Positions 15,385 through 23,845 of a DNA stretch of 41,508 nt are shown piece after piece. A model generated the notes under the pieces. It did no database searches and had not been told where the DNA came from. It worked only from the letters and a program-made list of their open reading frames with translations. Position numbers and translations under genes: made by a program. How positions within the stretch are numbered: position 1 is the first letter of the stretch; every line of letters starts with the position of its first letter. Source of the stretch: SHLQ01 sp964562985 (GTDB lineage: Bacteria; Actinomycetota; Acidimicrobiia; Acidimicrobiales; SHLQ01); contig CAZLWE010000026.1 of NCBI GenBank assembly GCA_964562985.1, positions 1-41,508 on the forward strand, written 5' to 3'.

Positions 15385-16263
15385 ATGAGCGACGTGCCGA
15401 CATCAGCCCAACTCGCCTATTTGGTGGCTGCGGTCGAGACCGGAAGCTGGACCGAAGGAGCTCAGCAGGTCGGGGTGACGACGTCCGCGTTCGGACAAGG
15501 CCTCCGAGAGTTAGAGAATCGACTTGGCTTGGTGTTGTTCGACAAAGTCGGGCGCACCCGGGTGCCGACAGCGGAAGCCAACGGCCTGGTTGAGCACGCT
15601 CGCCGAATCCTCGGTGCATATGACGGTCTGGAACGGTGGGTCGAGCAAACCCGAGAAGGCTCTACTGGCGCTATTCGTGCCGGGATGATCGACACCGCGG
15701 CAATTCACCACTTCGGTGACGCGCTGGTTCGCTTTCGACGCACCCACCCCGAGTTCGAGCTGCGGCTAAGCGTGCGTCCGTCGGCGCAGCTGATCGATGA
15801 GCTGCGCCGAGATGAGCACGAGGTAATCGTTTCGGTCGAACCCCCCGAGAGCGACGATCTGGAGTGTGTCGAGCTCGTCGCCGAGCCCATCTATGTCTAC
15901 GGACCCGAGGCGACGACGAAGCTTCCGGTTGGAGAGTGGGGCCCGTGGATCACCTTCCCTGCGGATTCCCTCACCCGAAATCTGGCTGCGGAGAGACTTC
16001 GTGCTCAAGGGGTGGTGTTCAACGTTGTCGCGGAGAGCTCGCAGCCCGCGGTGATCCGTGAGATGGTGCGGTTGGGGATGGGTTGGACGGTCTTGCCCGC
16101 TGTCGACGCCGAGCGGGAACCACATGCCTTACGTCGAGCAGCCGCAACCCCGATCGCCACGCGTACGCTGAGCTTGATTCGCCTTCGGGACCGGAGCCCG
16201 TCTCCGGCATTGCAACGGTTCCTCGCAATGATGATGAGCGAGTCGCTTGGAGAGCGCTCGTGA
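15385..16263 (+). CDS. LysR-family transcriptional regulator
   Basis: A 292-residue LTTR. The N-terminal winged helix-turn-helix covers about residues 7-66 (SAQLAYLVAAVETGSWTEGA, then FGQGLRELENRLGLVLFDK). The periplasmic-binding-like effector domain begins near residue 92. It overlaps by four bases (GTGA) the TauE/SafE permease, so the two are probably made together. It may control ino1, itself and the permease through the inverted repeat at 15331-15357. The effector is unknown. Confidence 0.92.
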   Translation: MSDVPTSAQLAYLVAAVETGSWTEGAQQVGVTTSAFGQGLRELENRLGLVLFDKVGRTRVPTAEANGLVEHARRILGAYDGLERWVEQTREGSTGAIRAGMIDTAAIHHFGDALVRFRRTHPEFELRLSVRPSAQLIDELRRDEHEVIVSVEPPESDDLECVELVAEPIYVYGPEATTKLPVGEWGPWITFPADSLTRNLAAERLRAQGVVFNVVAESSQPAVIREMVRLGMGWTVLPAVDAEREPHALRRAAATPIATRTLSLIRLRDRSPSPALQRFLAMMMSESLGERS

Positions 16264-17000
16264 GTACAAACGAACTCATCATCATCATTGGCGTAGCGGT
16301 TATCGCCGCCCTCTTGAAGTCGATCACCGGGCTTGGCTACCCGTTGCTGCTCGTTCCTGCGCTGGCCCTGTTCCTTGATATCGCCGATGCGATCGTGATC
16401 GTCGCACCGTCCAATCTTGTGCTCAACGGTCAGATCTCTTGGGTGAACCGCTCACATATGAGTGGCGCCCGGACCTTGAAACCATTTGCTCTTGTGGGGA
16501 TTGCCGGCACGATCGTTGGCACGATTCTTCTCCCGATATTGCCCGACCGCGGATTGCGCATTGTCTTGATCGGCATTGTGGTCGCCTTCATCATCAGTCG
16601 GCGATCGAAGGCCGGCGACGCCGTCGAGCGCGACCCTACGAGTACGGATCGCTACGCCGGGGGAGTGGGCTTCGTAGCGGGGATCTTCCAGGGCGCTGCA
16701 GGTGTGTCAGGCCCAGTGGTTTCTGCCTGGTTCCTATCCAGACAGATAGCGGTCGACGCGTTTGTGTTCGCGGTAACCGCAAGCTTTGCCCTGCACGGCA
16801 GCGTGCAGCTTCTGGTGCTCCTGTTCCAGCCACAGTTCTCCGACGAGCTACTGCTCGGGCTCATTCTGGTGCCGTTCGCTCTGGTCATGGTCCCCGTCGG
16901 TGCCTTCCTCCGGAAACGCCTCAACACCGAGCGATTTGAGCAACTAGTGATCGCGGTTCTCATCGTCGCTGCGATCTCGTTGTTCGTCCGTGTGATCTAG
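16260..17000 (+). CDS. TauE/SafE-family membrane permease
   Basis: A 246-residue polytopic protein with about eight helices in two halves. The first helix contains ALLKSITGLGYPLLLVPAL and the second repeat contains AGIFQGAAGVSGPVVSAWF, both characteristic of the TauE/SafE/YfcA family. Members move sulfite, sulfonates or other organic anions. The GTG at 16260 is the start because it overlaps the LysR stop and gives the usual family length; longer readings lie inside the regulator. The substrate may be sulfur-containing, but the sequence does not settle this. Confidence 0.85.
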   Translation: MSTNELIIIIGVAVIAALLKSITGLGYPLLLVPALALFLDIADAIVIVAPSNLVLNGQISWVNRSHMSGARTLKPFALVGIAGTIVGTILLPILPDRGLRIVLIGIVVAFIISRRSKAGDAVERDPTSTDRYAGGVGFVAGIFQGAAGVSGPVVSAWFLSRQIAVDAFVFAVTASFALHGSVQLLVLLFQPQFSDELLLGLILVPFALVMVPVGAFLRKRLNTERFEQLVIAVLIVAAISLFVRVI

Positions 17001-17002
17001 GG

Positions 17003-17566
17003 CTAATCGTCGCTTGCGCGGCGACGTGGTTCTCGGGGCTTGGTCTTCTCGAGTTCGATGGCATCGATGATTGCCTGCTTGGCCTCGTCGGTATCTCCGA
17101 AGTGGTCGATCTTGACCCACTTGCCAGGTTCGAGATCTTTGTAGTGGTCGAAGAAGTGCTCGATCTGCTGCAAGGTGATCGGCGGGAGGTCGGTATAGCT
17201 CTGCACGCGCTCGTAGCGCCGTGAGATAGAGGAGCTCGGCACGGCGAGAATTTTCTCATCGGGGCCACCGTCGTCTTCCATGGCCAGCACGCCGATCGGG
17301 CGGCAGTTGATGACGCTGCCAGGGGCGAGCTCACGGGTGTTGCACACCAACACGTCGATCGGGTCGCCGTCTTCGCTCAACGTGTGTGGGACGAAGCCAT
17401 AGTTACCGGGATAGCGCATCGGGGTATAGAGGAACCGGTCGACCCAAAGGGTTCCCGAGGTCTTGTCGAGCTCGTACTTGATCGGTTCACCGCCCACCGA
17501 GACCTCAATGATCACGTTGATGTCGTCGGGTGGGTTGTCGCCAATCGGAATGGCATCGATACGCAT
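17003..17566 (-). CDS. ppa: Inorganic pyrophosphatase (family I)
   Basis: Hydrolyses pyrophosphate to two phosphates in the cytosol. The 187-residue protein has the full family I set: VDRFLYTPMRYPGNYGFVP, the metal signature EDGDPIDVLV, DEKILAVP, and HYKDLEPGKWVKI near the end. The ATG at 17566 starts at the usual family N terminus (MRIDAIPIG) with GGAT five bases upstream; 63 extra upstream codons are open but show no family match. Its stop is two bases from the convergent TauE/SafE stop. A second, divergent member of the family lies at 34734-35201. Confidence 0.95.
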   Translation of the reverse strand: MRIDAIPIGDNPPDDINVIIEVSVGGEPIKYELDKTSGTLWVDRFLYTPMRYPGNYGFVPHTLSEDGDPIDVLVCNTRELAPGSVINCRPIGVLAMEDDGGPDEKILAVPSSSISRRYERVQSYTDLPPITLQQIEHFFDHYKDLEPGKWVKIDHFGDTDEAKQAIIDAIELEKTKPREPRRRASDD

Positions 17567-17640
17567 GATGATCCTTCGGCCGCCTTGGGGGGATATGAAG
17601 CGGCGGCTCAGTGCGTCCCAGATTTTACGCCAAAAATGAT

Positions 17641-17669
17641 GAATGCCCGGCCGCAATAGCCGGGCATTC
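17641..17669 (-). terminator. Rho-independent terminator downstream of the Bax-inhibitor-like gene
   Basis: GAATGCCCGG and CCGGGCATTC form a perfect 10-bp stem with a nine-base loop. On the minus strand it is followed by ATCA and TTTTT (17636-17632). It separates the minus-strand gene at 17772-18488 from ppa. Two further perfect hairpins lie between it and that gene (17701-17728 and 17752-17768). Confidence 0.75.
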
Positions 17670-17771
17670 ACATTCGATTGATTCGCCGCTAGGGCTGATG
17701 AACATCGGTGTTTGTTCTTGCCGATGTTTGGAGCGCAGCGAGAAACTCGTCGCAACCCGCAGGGTTGCCGA

Positions 17772-18488
17772 TTACTCGCGGCTCATAAGGAGGCGCAGGA
17801 CGTACCAGAACATGGTCATCAGCGAGCTGAACAGCGCTACCGATGCAGCGACGTGGCTACCGATGGGGTAGCGGCGGAGCACGCTTTGGGTTTGGTACAG
17901 GATCGATGCGCCCGAGAGGCCGATCATTGCGACCGAGAACCAGGTTCCGAGGCCGAATCCGAAGATTACGCCGCCGACGATGGCGAGCAGGGCGAGACCG
18001 AATCCCCACATGATGATGGGTCGCAGGAAGGAGAGATCCTTGCGGGTGAAGAGGCCGATGGCGGTCAGGATTGCGAATCCGATGCCGGTGATGATCGCTG
18101 CTTGGGCCACGGTGGCGCCACCGCCGCCTTGGCGGAACACGATCGAGAGGAACGGTGCGAAGATGACCGCCTGAGCAAGGACCGTCGCAAAGAACCCAAG
18201 ATATTGACGTGATGGGTTTGTCAGATCGGCCGAAGCATTTGCGGCAAACCAGTTTGCGACCATGAAGCCGCCGAGCATCAGCAGCCAGCGGCCGCTGCCG
18301 CCACCGAGGAAGAAGTCGCCGAGTGCGTCTGCGATACCGGTGATGAACAACACCGCTTCGACAGCTACAAAGGCCGCGACGGCCGCGGCGATGTGCTGGT
18401 AAACCAGGCCAACGAATGTGGCGCGGTCGGTTTCGGGGGCTTGCGCCGCCGGAATCCGTTGTAGTTGTGGGGTCTCAAATGAACTCAC
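17772..18488 (-). CDS. Bax-inhibitor-1/YccA-family membrane protein
   Basis: A 238-residue protein with about seven membrane helices. A soluble N-terminal stretch of about 25 residues is followed by evenly spaced helices, ending in MFWYVLRLLMSRE. The SILYQTQSVLRRYP segment before the last helix matches the family's conserved loop. Characterised bacterial relatives are pH-sensitive calcium leak channels or partners of membrane proteases. The GTG start has AGGAAGG about nine bases upstream. Confidence 0.85.
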   Translation of the reverse strand: MSSFETPQLQRIPAAQAPETDRATFVGLVYQHIAAAVAAFVAVEAVLFITGIADALGDFFLGGGSGRWLLMLGGFMVANWFAANASADLTNPSRQYLGFFATVLAQAVIFAPFLSIVFRQGGGGATVAQAAIITGIGFAILTAIGLFTRKDLSFLRPIIMWGFGLALLAIVGGVIFGFGLGTWFSVAMIGLSGASILYQTQSVLRRYPIGSHVAASVALFSSLMTMFWYVLRLLMSRE

Positions 18489-18624
18489 GTTGTGGGTCCT
18501 TCCTAGGTGTACGGCTAGCCGCCAACCGTACGAAACGTTGATATCGCAAGGCTATCGCACCCGAAATCGGGTTGCTTGTACGTAAGTAACGTCTCATCGA
18601 CCGTTTTTCATCCAGACTGGAGAG

Positions 18625-19587
18625 ATGTCTGGGGAAATCACTCCCGCTGTCGTACGAGTGACTCGAGGGATCGAAGAGAGTCAACATCTTGTAGATCTGC
18701 TTGTCGTCGACGATTCTGGGCCCCTCATTACTGCAGGGGACGTCGAGCGCACGGTCCTTCCGCGCTCGGCGATCAAGCCGATTCAGGTACTTCCACTCGT
18801 GGAGACTGGCGCTGCCGACCGCTTTGACGTGACCGATGACGAGATTGCGTTAGGTGCGTCGAGCCATAGCGCCCAACCCGAGCACCTCGCCGCGGTCGAC
18901 GGCTGGCTTCAACGCATTGACCTCGATCGCCACGCCCTCGAGTGCGGCCCGGGTCGGCCATTGTCGCAATCGGTCGCCGACGACCTTCTTCGGGACAATG
19001 TGGAGTTCGAACCGCTCCACAATTGCTGTTCAGGGAAGCATGCGGGGTTTCTGACCATTGCCCAGCATCTTGGTCACGACCCAGGGGGCTACATCAACCG
19101 TGACCATCCGGTTCAGCAGCTCGTCGCGGATGCCATCGCTCGCTACGCCCGGGTCGATACCGCTGACCTTGCCTACGGCATAGACGGATGCGGGATCCCC
19201 ACGTTCGGGCTCCCTCTCCGTGCGCTCGCAGAATCTATGCACAAGCTCGTGACCAGTCGCGACGACGCCCCTCGACGGGTTTCCCAGGCCCTATCCGGGC
19301 GCGCGTTTTGGCTATCGGGGGTTGACCGCCACTGTCTTCTTATGGAGAAGCACGCTCGGGAACCTTTGGTGTTGAAAGACGGTGCCGAAGGAGTGTTTAT
19401 GGGAGCGCTGCCCGAACGTGGAATCGGCTTTGCCTTGAAAGCGCGTGATGGCGCAGAGCGGGCCGCGAAAGCTGCGGTTACGCGTTTACTCGTAGAACTC
19501 GGATCGGTCGATCCAACGGGGCTCGACACCACTGTGCTCAACAAGGCGGGTACGGTCGTGGGGACCACGGAGGCGTTTCTCCCATGA
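18625..19587 (+). CDS. Asparaginase family II-type enzyme
   Basis: A 320-residue protein matching the Rhizobium-type (pfam asparaginase_II) family that hydrolyses L-asparagine. Conserved blocks are RSAIKPIQVLPLVETGAADR, ALGASSHSAQPEHLAAV, NCCSGKHAGFL and YGIDGCGIPTFGLPL. The family carries paired cysteines and a Ser-x-x-Lys reminiscent of serine beta-lactamases, and SGKH fits. Its last four bases overlap the start of the Wzm-type permease (ATGA), so the two are translationally coupled, which is an unusual partnership. Confidence 0.88.
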   Translation: MSGEITPAVVRVTRGIEESQHLVDLLVVDDSGPLITAGDVERTVLPRSAIKPIQVLPLVETGAADRFDVTDDEIALGASSHSAQPEHLAAVDGWLQRIDLDRHALECGPGRPLSQSVADDLLRDNVEFEPLHNCCSGKHAGFLTIAQHLGHDPGGYINRDHPVQQLVADAIARYARVDTADLAYGIDGCGIPTFGLPLRALAESMHKLVTSRDDAPRRVSQALSGRAFWLSGVDRHCLLMEKHAREPLVLKDGAEGVFMGALPERGIGFALKARDGAERAAKAAVTRLLVELGSVDPTGLDTTVLNKAGTVVGTTEAFLP

Positions 19588-20504
19588 CCGCGACCGAGCG
19601 CGAGTTCGACAATTTGGAGTTCCCGGACGACGGCAACTCTGGCGCCGAGACCGTCTGGTCTGCGTCGTCGGCGAGTACGACCGTCCTTGGATCGATGCGC
19701 GAGACATGGGAGTACCGCGGTTTCGTTAGCTATATGACCAAGCGTCATTTGCGGGTCACTTACCTGCGCAGCTACTTCGGGTGGTTCTGGTCGTTAATCA
19801 ATCCCATCGCTGAAGTGGCGATTTACACCTTCGTGTTCGGTGTGCTTCTCGGTATCAATCGAGCTGTTCCTGACGCCCCGAACGGGTTCAACTCGTTCCC
19901 GCATTTCTTGCTGTCCGGACTCGCCGTTTGGGGGTTCTATCGAACGGTTTCAGCCAAGGTGCTGAACAGCTTTGCTGAAACGGTCAAGCTCCGGCGCAAG
20001 CTGTACTTCCCGCCAGCGTCGGCGGCCCTCTCCCAAGCACTCGGAACGCTGGTTGAGGCGGGCATGCTCGTGGTGATCGTGGTCGTATTCTACGGCTTGT
20101 GGGGTCACCTGACGATCCACGCGATCGTCATGATTCCCGCAGCGTTGTTCGCCGCCATTAGTGGCCTGGGCGTCGGCCTTGCGCTATCTGTGGCCAACTC
20201 CCGCTACAAAGACGTCAGCTATATCTACGCGATCGTGTTGCGTTTGGGCTTCTATCTCCTGCCGCTGATCTGGCCGATCGAAGCGGCGACGGAGCGCTTC
20301 TCCGAGAACTTCGGCTGGGTAGCGAACATCGTGGAGTTCAACCCGTTCGCACAGATGATTCAGTTCGGACGAACGGGCATCTTGTTTCAGCAGTGGCCAT
20401 CGCTGTTCGACTGGCTCTATCTGACCGGCTTCTCCTTCTTCTTCCTCTTTGCTGGTTGGGCGATCTTCGCCCGCAGCTCCGCTGACGTGGCCGAAGGGTT
20501 GTAA
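19584..20504 (+). CDS. wzm: Polysaccharide ABC exporter, permease (Wzm/TagG type)
   Basis: An ABC-2 family permease of 306 residues with six membrane helices after a soluble N terminus of about 65 residues. An amphipathic region (TKRHLRVTYLRSYFGWFWSL) precedes helix 1, as in Wzm/KpsM/TagG exporters of lipid-linked glycans. The coupling ATPase follows two bases later. Together they should flip a finished undecaprenyl-linked polysaccharide to the outside, a route distinct from the Wzy-dependent one suggested by the operon at 5554-13540. Confidence 0.9.
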   Translation: MTATEREFDNLEFPDDGNSGAETVWSASSASTTVLGSMRETWEYRGFVSYMTKRHLRVTYLRSYFGWFWSLINPIAEVAIYTFVFGVLLGINRAVPDAPNGFNSFPHFLLSGLAVWGFYRTVSAKVLNSFAETVKLRRKLYFPPASAALSQALGTLVEAGMLVVIVVVFYGLWGHLTIHAIVMIPAALFAAISGLGVGLALSVANSRYKDVSYIYAIVLRLGFYLLPLIWPIEAATERFSENFGWVANIVEFNPFAQMIQFGRTGILFQQWPSLFDWLYLTGFSFFFLFAGWAIFARSSADVAEGL

Positions 20505-20506
20505 GC

Positions 20507-21742
20507 GTGAGCGCACTCGCCATCGAAGCTGTCGACGTCTCGAAGAAGTTTCTTCTCGGGCGTCGCAGCACCAGTTTGAAGGACCGCCTAACCGGCTTTT
20601 CGTCGGCGAAACGGGAAGAGTTCTGGGCGTTCCGCAACGTGTCTATGGACATCCCGAAGGGATCGTTGGTGGGCATCATCGGGCGCAACGGTTCGGGAAA
20701 GTCCACGCTGTTGCGCACCTTGTGCGGTGTGTACCGACCGACGAGCGGGCAGGTGCGGGTTCGAGGGCGTGTCACCGCGTTGCTTGAACTGGGCGCTGGC
20801 TTCCATGGGGAACTCACCGGCCGCGAGAACATCTACATGAACGCTTCGGTAGTGGGCCTTGAACGCAGCTACATGGATTCGGTGATGGACGAGATCGTCG
20901 ATATGGCCGACATCGGCTCCTTTATCGACGCCCCGATCGATACGTACTCGTCGGGCATGCGAGCACGGCTCGGATTTGCAGTCTCGATCCAGATGCAGCC
21001 TGAAGTCCTCCTCGCCGATGAGATCACCGCGGTCGGCGACATTGCCTTTAAACAGCACGGTGTCCGTCGTATGGCGGAGTTGCGTGACCGTGGTGCCACG
21101 ATCGTTCAGGTAACGCACAACCTGACGATGCTGGAGGCCGCCGCGGACAAGGTGCTGTGGCTACATCATGGCCAAGTCCGACGGTTTGGTGATCCCAAAG
21201 AGATCGTCGAGGAGTACCGGGCTGCAGCAAAGACCGACCGGTCCGGCAGAATGATCGACGGCGCGAAACCTATGCCCGCCTTGGTGAAAGCGGAGGCACG
21301 CAAGGAGAAGCAGGCTGCGATCACCAAGAGCCTTGAGGCCGAAGATGCAAACGCGTCCTGGTTTGAGGATGTCGAGATGTCGGGCCCCGATGGAGCGCCC
21401 CTCACCGTCGGTGCGCCAGCAACAATCACGATCGGGATCCGCCCAGAATCGATCCGGTCGGGCCTGCGAATGCAACTGCGGATCCTTGCAGCCGGCGGCG
21501 CCCCGACCGGCTATGGCTACGACAGCGGCTCGTTGGACGAAATACTGGGTGGCGCCGGCGCTGGTGCCCTTTCTGCACACGTCGATCCGTTGACCCTGGC
21601 TTCTGGCCGTTACAACCTCCGCGTGGAGTTGGTCGCCGGAAGCGAAGTCGTCGCCTCGAAGACCCGCGCCTTTGAAGTGGAGCCAGCGAAGGGTTCGCTG
21701 ACGATGCTCCCCGCCAAGTGGCGGGTCACTGCTGCGCACTAG
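20507..21742 (+). CDS. wzt: Polysaccharide ABC exporter, ATPase (Wzt/TagH type)
   Basis: A 411-residue ATPase partner of the permease just upstream. Walker A is GRNGSGKST (about residue 62), the signature is TYSSGMRARLGF, Walker B is EVLLADEITAVGD, and the switch His lies in QVTHN. The LGAGFHGELTGRENIYMN block is diagnostic of the Wzt/TagH/KpsT group. After about residue 240 comes a charged linker and a beta-rich C-terminal domain of about 120 residues, resembling the carbohydrate-binding domain by which some Wzt proteins recognise the capped end of their glycan. The start codon is GTG. Confidence 0.92.
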   Translation: MSALAIEAVDVSKKFLLGRRSTSLKDRLTGFSSAKREEFWAFRNVSMDIPKGSLVGIIGRNGSGKSTLLRTLCGVYRPTSGQVRVRGRVTALLELGAGFHGELTGRENIYMNASVVGLERSYMDSVMDEIVDMADIGSFIDAPIDTYSSGMRARLGFAVSIQMQPEVLLADEITAVGDIAFKQHGVRRMAELRDRGATIVQVTHNLTMLEAAADKVLWLHHGQVRRFGDPKEIVEEYRAAAKTDRSGRMIDGAKPMPALVKAEARKEKQAAITKSLEAEDANASWFEDVEMSGPDGAPLTVGAPATITIGIRPESIRSGLRMQLRILAAGGAPTGYGYDSGSLDEILGGAGAGALSAHVDPLTLASGRYNLRVELVAGSEVVASKTRAFEVEPAKGSLTMLPAKWRVTAAH

Positions 21743-21800
21743 GCGAATTTCCCCCGTTGTTGCAGCGAAGGCGACGTGACGCCGCACCTACACTGACCGA

Positions 21801-22247
21801 GTGCGTTTCTTGTTGCTAAACGGTCCGAATCTCAATTTGTTGGGTACCCGCGAACCCGAGATCTACGGCTCGGCCACGCTCGCCGATATCGAAGCCGGTT
21901 TAGTGGCCCTCGCCGGGGAGTTCGGCGATGAGGTCCGAGCAACGCAAAGTAACGGCGAGGGCGAACTTGTTGATGCGCTCCAAGAGGCAGCGTCGTGGGC
22001 TGATGGCGCACTGTTCAATCCCGGTGGCTATACCCACACCTCGGTCGCGTTGCGAGACGCCATCTCGGCCGTTGAATACCCGGTCGTCGAAGTACATCTG
22101 TCGAACCCCGCGGCCCGCGAGGACTTTCGACATAGGTCCCTGGTCAGTCCGGTGTGCCTGGGAACGGTGGCTGGTTTCGGTGCGGTCGGGTACGAGAGCG
22201 CCTACCGGGCCCTACGCGCCTCGATCGAATCGGGGAGCCGAGCATGA
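21801..22247 (+). CDS. aroQ: 3-Dehydroquinate dehydratase, type II
   Basis: Third step of the shikimate pathway. The 148-residue length is normal for the dodecameric type II enzyme. Visible active-site blocks are LLNGPNLNLLGTREPEIYG with the catalytic Tyr, FNPGGYTHTSVALRDA with the substrate-binding Asn and Thr, the His in VVEVHLSNP, and a conserved Arg in REDFRHRS. The GTG start has no clear ribosome site, so leaderless translation is possible. It overlaps the following oxidoreductase by ATGA. Confidence 0.95.
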   Translation: MRFLLLNGPNLNLLGTREPEIYGSATLADIEAGLVALAGEFGDEVRATQSNGEGELVDALQEAASWADGALFNPGGYTHTSVALRDAISAVEYPVVEVHLSNPAAREDFRHRSLVSPVCLGTVAGFGAVGYESAYRALRASIESGSRA

Positions 22248-23458
22248 GTCAGGTTGCGGTCGTCGGAGCAGGCCTCGCCGGGTTAGCTGCCGCGAAACTC
22301 GTCGTCGAGCGTGGTCACGATGTCACGATTTACGAAGCCTCTGATGGCGTCGGTGGTCGGGTTCGCACCGACGAGGTCGACGGCTACCTCCTCGACCGAG
22401 GATTCCAGATCCTGCTGACGGCCTATCCGGTTGCCCAACGGGTCTTCGACTACGACGCGCTGGACTTGCGTCGATTCCACGCTGGTTCGTGGGTGCAACT
22501 CGACGCCGGCCGAGTCCGTGTGGGTGATCCGCTGCGGCGAACAGCTGACCTCGCAGACACCATGCGAGCACCGATCGGGTCGATGACCGACAAGATGCGA
22601 TTACTCGATTGGCGTCGAAAGGTAGCTGCCGGTCCGATCGACGCCGTCTGGTCGAAACCCGAATGCACCGCCCGCAGTCGACTGGGTGATCTCAAATTCT
22701 CCGACGAGTTCGTTTCACAGTTCCTCCAGCCGCTGTTCGCGGGGATCACCCTCGATCCAAAGCTGGACATCACCAGTCGGTTCGTCGAGTTTGTCTTTCG
22801 AATGCTCGGCGAGGGTTACGGTGCGGTCCCGGCCAAAGGCATGGGGCAGTTGGGGGCGCAGATCGCGGATGTATTGCCACCGGGGACCATCCGACTATCG
22901 ACGCCGGTAGAGGCCGTCACGGCGGACTCGGTGACCGTGGGAGGCATAACGGAATCTGCCGACGCGGTCATTGTCGCCACGGACATGACCGCCGCAGCGG
23001 GACTCGCGGACACTCCTGATCTTGGCTGGAACTCGGTGACGACCTACTGGTTCAGTGCCGACGACCCTCCCTATCACGAACCACTGCTGTTCTTGAACGG
23101 AACGGGGGAGGGGATCGTCAACAATGTCGCGGTCATGTCAAATGTGTCTCGGGCCTACGCACCCACGGGTAAACATCTGATCGCGGTCTCACATCCCGGA
23201 CTAGACGCTGACGACGCGATGGTGCGACAGCAGCTGCGAGGCTGGTTCGGTGGCGCGGTGAGCGATTGGGAGCTGCTACGGCGAGATGACATTGCTCACG
23301 CCCAGCCCCGTCACTTACCAGGCGAAGATGTGCCCGTTGTCGGCCGTCGAGGTGATGGGTTGTTCGTTGCCGGCGATCATCGCCAGAACCCCTCGATCAA
23401 TGGCGCGCTCCAGTCCGGTAGAAGCGCTGCTCGCGGCGCACTGAAGACCCTCGCGTAG
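22244..23458 (+). CDS. FAD-dependent oxidoreductase of the amine oxidase/phytoene desaturase type
   Basis: A 404-residue flavoprotein. The N-terminal dinucleotide fold reads VVGAGLAGLAAAKLVVERGH, followed by YEASDGVGGRVRTDEVDGY as in the monoamine oxidase, protoporphyrinogen oxidase and phytoene desaturase superfamily. The C-terminal FAD-contacting segment FVAGDHRQNPSINGALQSG is intact. The ATG at 22244 overlaps the aroQ stop; earlier codons lie within aroQ. The substrate is unknown. Confidence 0.85.
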   Translation: MSQVAVVGAGLAGLAAAKLVVERGHDVTIYEASDGVGGRVRTDEVDGYLLDRGFQILLTAYPVAQRVFDYDALDLRRFHAGSWVQLDAGRVRVGDPLRRTADLADTMRAPIGSMTDKMRLLDWRRKVAAGPIDAVWSKPECTARSRLGDLKFSDEFVSQFLQPLFAGITLDPKLDITSRFVEFVFRMLGEGYGAVPAKGMGQLGAQIADVLPPGTIRLSTPVEAVTADSVTVGGITESADAVIVATDMTAAAGLADTPDLGWNSVTTYWFSADDPPYHEPLLFLNGTGEGIVNNVAVMSNVSRAYAPTGKHLIAVSHPGLDADDAMVRQQLRGWFGGAVSDWELLRRDDIAHAQPRHLPGEDVPVVGRRGDGLFVAGDHRQNPSINGALQSGRSAARGALKTLA

Positions 23459-23845
23459 TTCAACAATTTCGCGGCTCCGCACCACCACGTTCGTGCAACC
23501 GGTAGTGGCCGGGTCATTTTGCGTGGTACCAGTGTTGTTCGTGTTGCACGAGTTAGCCGCTTTGCGTCGTGTTCATAGTGTGCATAGTCACATTTCTGCT
23601 GTCATGAAATCGTAATGTTCACTAAGGGTGGCGGGCAGGTCTTGGTTGGATGGGATTTCCCTTGACTCGCCGGTGGACGAGGAAATCCCGGCACAAACGC
23701 GTTCCGCGGTCAGTTTACGAATACTTCAGATTGGCCTTGACGTAGATGTAATTACAAGGCTGTAATTGTCAAGCCCCCCAGCGGACTTCGCTGTTGGGCG
23801 CTGGATGGAAACCGGACACATCTGTTGTCCGAGGTGGCTTTACTT
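23459..23845. other. Structured leader/promoter region upstream of nrdAB
   Basis: A 387-base non-coding stretch with several exact inverted repeats. TCGTGCAAC (23491-23499) pairs with GTTGCACGA (23543-23551). GGGATTTCC (23652-23660) pairs with GGAAATCCC (23681-23689). CGGACA pairs with TGTCCG just before the nrdA start (about 23815-23830). A promoter-like pair TTGACG/TGTAAT sits at 23737-23766. I could not recognise a named riboswitch or clear NrdR boxes. Confidence 0.5.
23737..23766 (+). promoter_or_regulatory. Likely nrdA promoter
   Basis: TTGACG (23737-23742), an 18-base spacer and TGTAAT (23761-23766) resemble a sigma-70 promoter about 80 bases before the nrdA start. The spacer contains the palindrome TGTAATTACA, and the -10 repeats TGTAATT, so a repressor could act here. 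Confidence 0.45.

Noticed and set aside
17567..17755. 63-residue N-terminal extension of the pyrophosphatase
   Set aside because: The extension runs through the terminator hairpin and has no family similarity.
23570..23770. NrdR boxes upstream of nrdA
   Set aside because: TGTAATT repeats and CATAGT repeats are present, but none fits the usual 16-base NrdR pattern in a properly spaced pair.
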